Positions 1-5,102 of a DNA stretch of 5,102 bases are shown here, one piece after another. The notes under the pieces are model-generated. The model worked only from the letters and a program-made list of their open reading frames with translations. It was not told where the DNA came from and searched no databases. The stretch is from Thermoplasmatota archaeon (GTDB lineage Archaea; Thermoplasmatota; Penumbrarchaeia; Penumbrarchaeales; Penumbrarchaeaceae): positions 1-5,102 of the forward strand of contig JAFGJI010000033.1 of the NCBI GenBank assembly GCA_016929175.1, read 5' to 3'. The stretch's first letter is position 1. Each line of letters starts with the position of its first letter. The position numbers and the translations under genes are program-made.

Positions 1-1073
1 TCGGGGACCTCCAAAAGGAGCTCGATAACGATTACGATGCAGTGCTCATAGCGGGCGATATCTACGACCGGTCCATACCACCCCAGGAAGCCGTTGAGTT
101 ATTCAGCTCCTTCATTGAGAGGATGGTCGAACTTGGGGTCCAGGTGATTGTAATACCCGGCAACCACGATTCTCCCGCGAGGCTGGACTTCGCATCCGGC
201 GTCCTCGAGCGTTCCGGCATACATTTCAGATGCAGATATGACAGGATAACGGAGCCCATCGTGATAGAGGACGACGAGGGACAGAGGGTCCAGGTGTTCG
301 CCCTTCCCTTCGTGGACGAGGTCCAGGTGAGGTCCCTCTACCCGGAGGAGGGTATCAGGACCCATCAGGAAGCAACAGATCTCCTGATCGGCAGAATAAA
401 GGATGCCATGGACACGAATATTCCTTCCATACTGTTGGCACACGCATATACCGGGCAGGACCCGAAACGATCGGAAAGCGAGAGGGAGCTGCTTGTCGGG
501 AACCAGGGATTGGTTCCCATCGAAGCCTTCGAAGGGTTCGATCATGTTGCACTGGGCCATCTTCACCGCCCCCAGGCGGCATCGAGGAACATCCACTATT
601 CGGGATCGCTGATGCCCTATTCGTTCTCGGAAGCGGGTCATTCCAAATCGTCCATCATCCTGGAACCGGAAGGCAGCGGGTTCACAAGGAGAGCACTGGA
701 ACACGACCTCAACCGGAGGTTCAGCACCATTTCGAGCACCATGGACCGACTCCTGGCAGATCCTGCTTACGAACGATACAGGGACCATTATCTCTCGATA
801 GTACTGGAGGATGAGGGATACCTGATGGATGTTCACAGAAGGCTGAGGGAGAGGTTCCCGTACATCCTCGAGATAGACCAGCCTTCCCTGCACATTCAAC
901 CCACCACATCCATCCCCCTGACAAGGGAGGAGGCAAATGACCCATCCAAGCTCTTCGCACTGTTCCTGGAGAAGTTCGGATGGGAGGAGGGAGATGAGCG
1001 GGATATGGCATTGAAGATCTTCTCGGAGGCGAGGAGAGAGGTGGAGAAGGGTTCAACGGAGGTGGCGGAATGA
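1..1073 (+). CDS. sbcD: SbcD/Mre11-type DNA exonuclease subunit, 5' end outside window
   Basis: Nuclease subunit of the SbcCD (Mre11-Rad50) complex, a Mn-dependent metallophosphoesterase that degrades double-stranded ends and opens DNA hairpins in the cytoplasm or nucleoid. The reading frame is open from base 3 and gives 356 visible residues. The GTG at 42 lies inside the conserved core just before the GDxxD motif, so it is not the start. Visible metal-site motifs are GDIYD (54-68), GNHD (159-170), a single His in LAHAY (441-443) and GHLH (555-566). The first motif, DxH, is missing; alignment from memory with E. coli SbcD suggests about 30 residues lie before the window, giving a full length near 385. 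From about base 700 the sequence looks like the SbcD C-terminal capping domain, with a DHYLSIVLEDEG strand and a helix ending in RERFPYILEID. The stop overlaps the sbcC start. The family call is secure; archaeal Mre11 versus bacterial SbcD naming is a matter of lineage, and the partner's length favours SbcD. Confidence 0.95.
   Translation, partial: GDLQKELDNDYDAVLIAGDIYDRSIPPQEAVELFSSFIERMVELGVQVIVIPGNHDSPARLDFASGVLERSGIHFRCRYDRITEPIVIEDDEGQRVQVFALPFVDEVQVRSLYPEEGIRTHQEATDLLIGRIKDAMDTNIPSILLAHAYTGQDPKRSESERELLVGNQGLVPIEAFEGFDHVALGHLHRPQAASRNIHYSGSLMPYSFSEAGHSKSSIILEPEGSGFTRRALEHDLNRRFSTISSTMDRLLADPAYERYRDHYLSIVLEDEGYLMDVHRRLRERFPYILEIDQPSLHIQPTTSIPLTREEANDPSKLFALFLEKFGWEEGDERDMALKIFSEARREVEKGSTEVAE
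1057..1064 (+). promoter_or_regulatory. Ribosome binding site of sbcC inside the end of sbcD
   Basis: The sequence CGGAGGTG lies 5 bases before the ATG at 1070. It matches the anti-Shine-Dalgarno complement GGAGGTGA over seven bases. It supports the ATG at 1070 as the true start, and with the ATGA overlap it indicates that translation of sbcC is coupled to that of sbcD. Confidence 0.8.
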
Positions 1074-4000
1074 AGCCCATCAGCATCGAAATGACCAATA
1101 TCGGACCGTTCGTGAAGAGGACCTTCATTGACCTGGAGACCATCGATGAGGGCGGTCTCTTCCTCATCAGCGGACCCACCGGTTCGGGAAAGAGCATCAT
1201 ATTCGATGCCATCTGCTACGCCCTCTACGGAAAGACCCCTTCGGGCCGGGAGAGGAACCTGAGAAGCGATCATGCGCCTTCGGGCGAGGAGCCGATCATC
1301 AGGTTCCGATTCCAGGTGGGGAACGAGTTCTTCCTGATCGAGAGGGTCCTTGAATACGAGGCTTCCAAGAGGGGAGGGGGGTTCACGACTAGACCCGAGA
1401 AGGCCTCCATGATAAGATACATCCCCGATCCCATATCGGGGAGGATGTCCGGTGAGGTTGTGCTGGCTTCCCAGAAATCGGAGGTCAAGAACAGAGCCGT
1501 GGAGGTCCTGGGCCTGGATATGGAGCAGTTCTCGAGAGTTATGATGATCCCCCAGGGGGAGTTCAGAGAGCTTCTGCGCGCGGATACGGACAAGCGGGAG
1601 GTTCTTCTTCGGAACCTGTTCGGTTCGGAACTATACAGGGATGTGTCCGAATCAATAGAACAGAGATCGAAGAGGCTTTACATCGGGATCAAGGATGAGA
1701 GGACCAGAACGGATCAAGTGATCGATTCGGTGGCCCAGAAACTATCCATTGAAAGCAAGCCCGGCGATGGTATAACCTTCGATGAATGGTCGCAGGGAAC
1801 CCTCAAGGACCTGAACGAGAGGCTCGGCCTCTCGAGGAGCGAGGAATTGGAGAAGAAGACCCGGTGGGAAAAGGACCATGCCGCATTTGAAACTGCAAAG
1901 GGCATATTTGGCATATCGACGGAACTCCGACAGGCATTGGAAAAGATGGCGAACCTTGACAGGATCGAAAAGGATGAGATGATCGGCATTATGAAGATCC
2001 TTGAACGGAACAGAAAAGCACAGAGGATCAGGCCTTCCATGGAAAAAATGGACCATTATATCGAAGAGAGGGGGAAGATGGAACTGGAGGTCACGGAGCT
2101 GAACGCTCGATACGAAACCAAAAAGAAGACCCTGGATGAGAAGAGAAAGAGGTTCGAAGAAGTAATGCCTTTGAGACAGAAGGAACTGGATGCCAAGAGG
2201 ACAAGGATCTCGAACCTGGAGGCGATCTCTCCGAAGGTAGTGGAGATAAGCGGTCTCGGGAAGGAGCTGAAGGAGAGGACGGTCGAACTGGAAGGTCTTG
2301 AGACGAAACAGAAGTTGCTGAGGGAGGGGAAACTGGAGAAGGAGAGAGCAATTCGATCGATAACAATCGAGATCGAGAAGCTCCCGGAAAAGGAGGACAT
2401 CGTCTACCTCTCGAGCATTTCATCGGCTGGCTCCCATCTTGTTCGGATAATGGAGGAACAACTCAACATCGAGAAAGAGATCAGGAATATGCGGTCCAAA
2501 AAGAAAGAGCTGGAGGACTGCACCCAGGCCCGGGAAAGCTCCCTGAACGACCTTCGTAAAAGAAGGGAGGATTCCATCGCAAGCGAGCTGGCAAGGACCC
2601 TCGAGGAAGGTATGAAATGCCCTGTCTGCGGGTCCGAACATCATCCTTCACCGAGACAGCCCACGGAGGAGGACGTCACTCTGGAAAAGGTCACAAGAGC
2701 ATCGGAGGAACTGGAAAAGGTCCGAACAGAGCTGGATGATGCAAGGAATGATCTGACCAAACTCGAAACGTCTCTCAACGAAAGGATGGAAAGGAAAAAG
2801 GAGATCACGGAGATCTACCAAGAACTGGTCGGTATGGAGCAAAAAGAGCTGAAACAAGTTGTCAAGGAGTTCGAGAGGAGAAGGACCGCAGTGGAGCAGA
2901 GGGATAAAGAGGAGACCAGGCTCATCGGGACCAGGGAGGGGTTGGTGGAGGAGCTCAGGGTCATATCCCTCGAGGAGGAGAAACTGAACGACAGCATCTC
3001 CGGATCGAAGATAGACATCAAGGGGATAAGCTCCGTTCTCGCAGAAAGAGCATCCACCTTGAAAGGTTTCGATATTGAACTGAAGGTGGATGACCCGGCA
3101 TCCTTCCTTCAAAGGTCTCTGGCAGACCTCGAAAAAGGATGGTCTGCATTGAAGAACGAGATGGATGAGAATAAGAGGGAACTTGATGAATTGAACGAGG
3201 GTGCCATATCCCTGTTCGAGAATCTGAAAGCCAAGAGGGGAGAGCTGGAATCTATTGAGAAGAGGATCCGTGAGACCACGGCGGATATTCTTTCAAGGAT
3301 CGAGAAACTCGATACGGACGGACTGAGGAACATAAAAGAACTCAGGGAATCCCTTCTGGAGGAGGACCGGGAAAGGGATCTGACAGGGATAGTGGACAAG
3401 TTCAATGAAGACAAGATAAGTGTGAAGAGCTCCATAGGAACACTGAAAAAACGTATGAAGGAAATGGGAGAGGGTGTCCGGGTACCAACAGAGGAAGAGA
3501 TATCCATGATGGAGGAGAAGGAGAGGACATCACGGTCAGAATGGCAGCAGATGACCGAGAACAGGGCGAACCTGGAGAGCGACCTGAAATGGACGCAGAA
3601 GCAGATAAGGACAGTTGAGGATATTGCCAGGAAGATCGAGGAGATGGAGAGGACGCTGAGGGTCGTGGGCAGACTGTCGAGGGAGGTGAAGGGGCTTTCC
3701 AATCCTAGGATGAGCCTTGAAAGGTTCTTTCTGGCGCAGAGGTTCGAAGAGGTCCTGATGTCCTCCAACCATCGATTGAAGATCCTGTCCGGGGGAAGGT
3801 TCCTACTCCGAAGGGCTGACGAGATGGAGATGGGAAAGAAAGCGAAGGTCGGGCTCGACCTTAACGTATATGACAACTACACCGGTCAGGAGAGACCGGC
3901 CAACACCCTGAGCGGGGGGCAGATGTTCCTCTGCTCGCTGGCGCTTGCACTCGGGCTTGCCGATGTCGTTCAGTCAAGGTCCGGGGGGATCCGTATGGAC

Positions 4001-4195
4001 GCATTGTTCATAGACGAGGGCTTCGGCTCGCTGGACGAGGAGACCCTTCAGACCGCTCTCAAGGTGCTCTCGGAACTCAGGGAGGGAAGGATGGTGGGCG
4101 TTATTTCCCATGTGGGGGAGCTGAAGAGACAGATAAGATGCGGGTTCGAGGTAATACCCTCACCCTCGGGGTCCTCTGTCAGGAGCATTCAGTAG
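1070..4195 (+). CDS. sbcC: SbcC/Rad50-type SMC-like ATPase of the SbcCD nuclease complex
   Basis: ATPase and DNA-tethering subunit that partners with the SbcD nuclease: ATP binding and hydrolysis gate access of DNA ends to the nuclease. The gene is complete at 1041 residues, close to E. coli SbcC (1048) and longer than typical archaeal Rad50 (about 880-900). The N-terminal ATPase half has Walker A GPTGSGKS (residues 35-42) followed by DAICYALYG, and the Q-loop IPQGEF (Q162). A long Glu/Lys/Arg/Leu-rich coiled coil runs from about 195 to 515 and returns from about 535 to 870. Between them, at the exact centre, is the zinc hook CPVCGSEHH (C517, C520) that joins two SbcC molecules. The C-terminal half has NPRMSLERFFLAQRFEEV (from 878), signature LSGGQ (947-951), Walker B ALFIDE (D982, E983), D-loop SLDE (987-990) and H-loop histidine H1014. 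No catalytic residue is missing. The residue after Walker A Ser42 is Ile, where Thr or Ser is common, which should be tolerated. The start ATG overlaps the sbcD stop (ATGA) and has a strong ribosome binding site. The stop is TAG. Confidence 0.97.
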   Translation: MKPISIEMTNIGPFVKRTFIDLETIDEGGLFLISGPTGSGKSIIFDAICYALYGKTPSGRERNLRSDHAPSGEEPIIRFRFQVGNEFFLIERVLEYEASKRGGGFTTRPEKASMIRYIPDPISGRMSGEVVLASQKSEVKNRAVEVLGLDMEQFSRVMMIPQGEFRELLRADTDKREVLLRNLFGSELYRDVSESIEQRSKRLYIGIKDERTRTDQVIDSVAQKLSIESKPGDGITFDEWSQGTLKDLNERLGLSRSEELEKKTRWEKDHAAFETAKGIFGISTELRQALEKMANLDRIEKDEMIGIMKILERNRKAQRIRPSMEKMDHYIEERGKMELEVTELNARYETKKKTLDEKRKRFEEVMPLRQKELDAKRTRISNLEAISPKVVEISGLGKELKERTVELEGLETKQKLLREGKLEKERAIRSITIEIEKLPEKEDIVYLSSISSAGSHLVRIMEEQLNIEKEIRNMRSKKKELEDCTQARESSLNDLRKRREDSIASELARTLEEGMKCPVCGSEHHPSPRQPTEEDVTLEKVTRASEELEKVRTELDDARNDLTKLETSLNERMERKKEITEIYQELVGMEQKELKQVVKEFERRRTAVEQRDKEETRLIGTREGLVEELRVISLEEEKLNDSISGSKIDIKGISSVLAERASTLKGFDIELKVDDPASFLQRSLADLEKGWSALKNEMDENKRELDELNEGAISLFENLKAKRGELESIEKRIRETTADILSRIEKLDTDGLRNIKELRESLLEEDRERDLTGIVDKFNEDKISVKSSIGTLKKRMKEMGEGVRVPTEEEISMMEEKERTSRSEWQQMTENRANLESDLKWTQKQIRTVEDIARKIEEMERTLRVVGRLSREVKGLSNPRMSLERFFLAQRFEEVLMSSNHRLKILSGGRFLLRRADEMEMGKKAKVGLDLNVYDNYTGQERPANTLSGGQMFLCSLALALGLADVVQSRSGGIRMDALFIDEGFGSLDEETLQTALKVLSELREGRMVGVISHVGELKRQIRCGFEVIPSPSGSSVRSIQ

Positions 4196-4205
4196 AAAAC
4201 TAAGG
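4196..4205. other. 10-base gap between convergent genes
   Basis: Only AAAACTAAGG separates the sbcC stop from the stop of the minus-strand gene. No inverted repeat is visible in or beside it. On the minus strand, just past that gene's TGA, there is a short TTTT run that could act as a weak archaeal-type oligo-T terminator; on the plus strand there is no T-run. The two transcripts probably overlap at their 3' ends. Confidence 0.6.
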
Positions 4206-4727
4206 TCATGAGATGCGTTTCCATGCGGTTCCATAGGAGATGATCTCCGCGCTGCGGTCCGAGACCTGGGTGGTGGTCAGCCTGTGTCCCGTGACGATGA
4301 GGGCTCCCTTCACCCCTGCCTGCCTCACCATCCTTTCGACGGCTTTCCTTCTGGCGGCACTCATGATCTGCTTGTAACCTTTCGGCTCGCCGCCGAAAAG
4401 TATCTTGATATTGGAGTAGAGATCATTGACCATCGTGGCCGCAATTATGGATTCTCCATAGACCGTCCCCATACACCTGAGCCTGCCCGCCTCCCCTTCG
4501 AGGATGCTGTCCGTCCTGACTATGACCGGCTCCAACCTCCTCAGGGGTCTCTTCTTCCTACCCAGGTTCTTGAGGCTCAGCATCCCGCCGGTGAATGCGA
4601 CGAGCAGGGCCATACCCGATATGAGAACGGTCCCGGGCGTGATCCTGTCCAGCAGATACAGTAAACCTGCTGAGATCACCATTGAGCCTACAAGCACCTT
4701 CAACATCTCTTTTCTGTATCTGTCCAT
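4206..4727 (-). CDS. Membrane-anchored YbjQ/UPF0145-like domain protein
   Basis: Predicted 173-residue protein of unknown cellular role. Using the ATG at 4727 as start, residues about 10-26 (VLVGSMVISAGLLYLL) and 33-52 (TVLISGMALLVAFTGG) are hydrophobic and form a likely two-helix membrane hairpin. Basic residues before the first helix (DRYRKE) and after the second (GRKKRPLRR) suggest both ends face the cytoplasm. The C-terminal domain, from about residue 80, resembles YbjQ/UPF0145 (a family labelled 'heavy-metal-binding' in databases): a GESIIAATMVNDLYSN segment corresponds to GEAILGANIFRDFFAG of E. coli YbjQ, then FGGEPKGY to VGGRSGAY, a basic helix, and a closing YGTAW like the family's SGTAV. 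This comparison is from memory. YbjQ itself forms a soluble homo-oligomer and its function is not settled. The start at 4727 is preferred over the ATG at 4751, which adds eight residues, because a GGGGG site lies 6 bases before it. The gene converges on sbcC and follows the HEAT-like gene by 44 bases. Confidence 0.75.
   Translation of the reverse strand: MDRYRKEMLKVLVGSMVISAGLLYLLDRITPGTVLISGMALLVAFTGGMLSLKNLGRKKRPLRRLEPVIVRTDSILEGEAGRLRCMGTVYGESIIAATMVNDLYSNIKILFGGEPKGYKQIMSAARRKAVERMVRQAGVKGALIVTGHRLTTTQVSDRSAEIISYGTAWKRIS
4213..4234. repeat. Imperfect tandem 10-base repeat at the 3' end of the YbjQ-like gene
   Basis: ATGCGTTTCC is followed directly by ATGCGGTTCC and then AT, one mismatch over two 10-base units. 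It lies in the last codons of the minus-strand gene. The period is not a multiple of three, so the two copies encode different residues. It is probably a chance or slippage product; no function is suggested. Confidence 0.4.
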
Positions 4728-4730
4728 GTT

Positions 4731-4740
4731 GATCCCCCTT
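4731..4740 (-). promoter_or_regulatory. Ribosome binding site deciding the start of the YbjQ-like gene
   Basis: Read on the minus strand, AAGGGGGATC stands just before AAC and the ATG at 4727, with 6 bases between the last G of the run and the ATG. The purine run can pair with the 16S rRNA 3' end, although it is not a perfect GGAGG. The alternative ATG at 4751 has only AAGGT three bases away, which is poorly spaced. Confidence 0.5.
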
Positions 4741-4768
4741 TCGTACAACATCCGACCTTGCAGATGAA

Positions 4769-4776
4769 CATTTATT
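4769..4776 (-). promoter_or_regulatory. Possible TATA-like element for the YbjQ-like gene
   Basis: AATAAATG on the minus strand is the most AT-rich spot in the short gap and overlaps the TAA of the upstream gene. If this is an archaeon, a TATA box here would place transcription about 20 bases before the ATG at 4727. No clear purine-rich BRE precedes it, and cotranscription with the upstream gene explains the layout equally well. Confidence 0.2.
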
Positions 4777-5102
4777 GCAATCCTGTTTCCTTGAGCATGT
4801 AGAGCACCGCCTCTGCCGCCTTAGTGGTCTCGAGGCTTCCGGTCCCGGAAAGTTCCTCGATCCTGTGGACCGCCGCGGAAACACTCTCCACGGGAACAAG
4901 TTCATTTTCGAGGATGCTCTGGATCAGTCTCACCGCTTCCTCGCAGACCGTCGGATCATGGCCCTGGAGCAACATCACGGCCATCGGGAGCACCTTGCCG
5001 GGGTCGTACCTGACCTCATCTCCTGCCTCCCGGGACATCCTGAAGCAGAAAAGGGCGTTCCCCCTAGCGACGGGATCATCGTCCCCGAACTTCTCTATGA
5101 GA
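4772..5102 (-). CDS. HEAT-like alpha-helical repeat protein, C-terminal part only
   Basis: The frame is open to the right edge, giving 109 visible C-terminal residues; the N-terminus lies outside the window. The ATG at 5038 is probably internal, because the frame continues upstream with LIEKFGDDDPVARGNALFCF, and the DxDPxxRxxAL pattern in it is characteristic of a HEAT repeat. The remainder is amphipathic helix pairs of similar pitch: PGKVLPMAVMLLQGHDPTVCEEAVRLI-like helices (split near 4955), then EELVPVESVSAAVHRIEEL-like and SLETTKAAEAVLYMLKETG. There is no catalytic motif, signal or membrane segment in this part. HEAT and Armadillo solenoids are usually protein-binding scaffolds, so a scaffold role is the most that can be inferred, and the partner is unknown. 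It ends in TAA and lies upstream of the YbjQ-like gene on the same strand, possibly in one operon. Other helical repeat families (TPR, PBS-lyase HEAT) remain possible. Confidence 0.65.
   Translation of the reverse strand, partial: LIEKFGDDDPVARGNALFCFRMSREAGDEVRYDPGKVLPMAVMLLQGHDPTVCEEAVRLIQSILENELVPVESVSAAVHRIEELSGTGSLETTKAAEAVLYMLKETGLQ

Noticed and set aside
42..44. GTG at 42 as the start of sbcD
   Set aside because: The frame is open upstream to the window edge with family-like sequence, and starting here would remove the DxH metal motif.
99..899. Long minus-strand open frame of 266 codons opposite sbcD
   Set aside because: It lies entirely opposite a gene with secure nuclease motifs, and its translation shows no recognisable domain. 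Long antisense frames are common opposite GC-biased third codon positions.
1860..3600. Repetitive purine-rich GAGGAG/AAGGAG tracts in sbcC as possible DNA repeats
   Set aside because: They are irregular and simply encode the Glu/Lys/Arg-rich coiled coil; no unit repeats exactly, and there is no CRISPR-like spacing.
3109..3876. Minus-strand open frame of 255 codons opposite the sbcC C-terminal half
   Set aside because: Its Ser/Leu/Arg-rich composition is what the reverse complement of a Glu/Lys/Arg coiled coil gives. The plus-strand motifs are intact, so it is a shadow.
4284..4664. Plus-strand open frame of 126 codons opposite the YbjQ-like gene
   Set aside because: It has no ribosome binding site or domain, and the minus-strand frame has transmembrane segments and a family match.
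5036..5038. ATG at 5038 as the start of the HEAT-like gene
   Set aside because: The frame continues upstream to the edge with a good HEAT-type helix (GDDDPVARGNAL), so the gene most likely starts outside the window.

Overview
The window reads as a compact microbial chromosome segment with four protein genes in two pairs that converge. It has no RNA genes, mobile elements or CRISPR arrays. Arginine is written mostly as AGG/AGA, ATA is used freely for isoleucine, Glu and Lys are abundant, and Shine-Dalgarno-like sites precede internal starts. This style fits a euryarchaeal or Thermoplasmatota-type archaeon, but a bacterium with similar codon habits (for example Synergistota or Thermotogota) cannot be excluded. 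The taxonomic reading is inference only.

Positions 1-4195, plus strand: the DNA double-strand-break nuclease pair. The first gene, whose 5' end lies outside the window, encodes the SbcD/Mre11-type metallophosphoesterase nuclease. The second is a complete SbcC/Rad50-type SMC-like ATPase of 1041 residues. The two share an ATGA stop/start overlap and a strong ribosome binding site lies in the end of sbcD, so they are almost certainly one translationally coupled operon. All ATPase motifs and a central Cys-Pro-Val-Cys zinc hook are present. Together the proteins should form the MR complex (SbcC2D2), which cuts hairpins, protein-blocked ends and other abnormal DNA ends.

Positions 4206-5102, minus strand: two genes read toward sbcC. 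The upstream one, running off the right edge, is the C-terminal part of an alpha-helical repeat (HEAT-like) protein. The downstream one is a small membrane protein with two N-terminal transmembrane helices and a C-terminal domain resembling the YbjQ/UPF0145 family. Only 10 bases separate its stop from the sbcC stop, and no hairpin terminator is visible there.

The window is densely coding; the longest non-coding gap is about 44 bases. I see no strong sign of a new system. The points worth a second look are the membrane-tethered YbjQ-like protein, the full-length SbcC in a possibly archaeal setting, and the lone TAG stop of sbcC.
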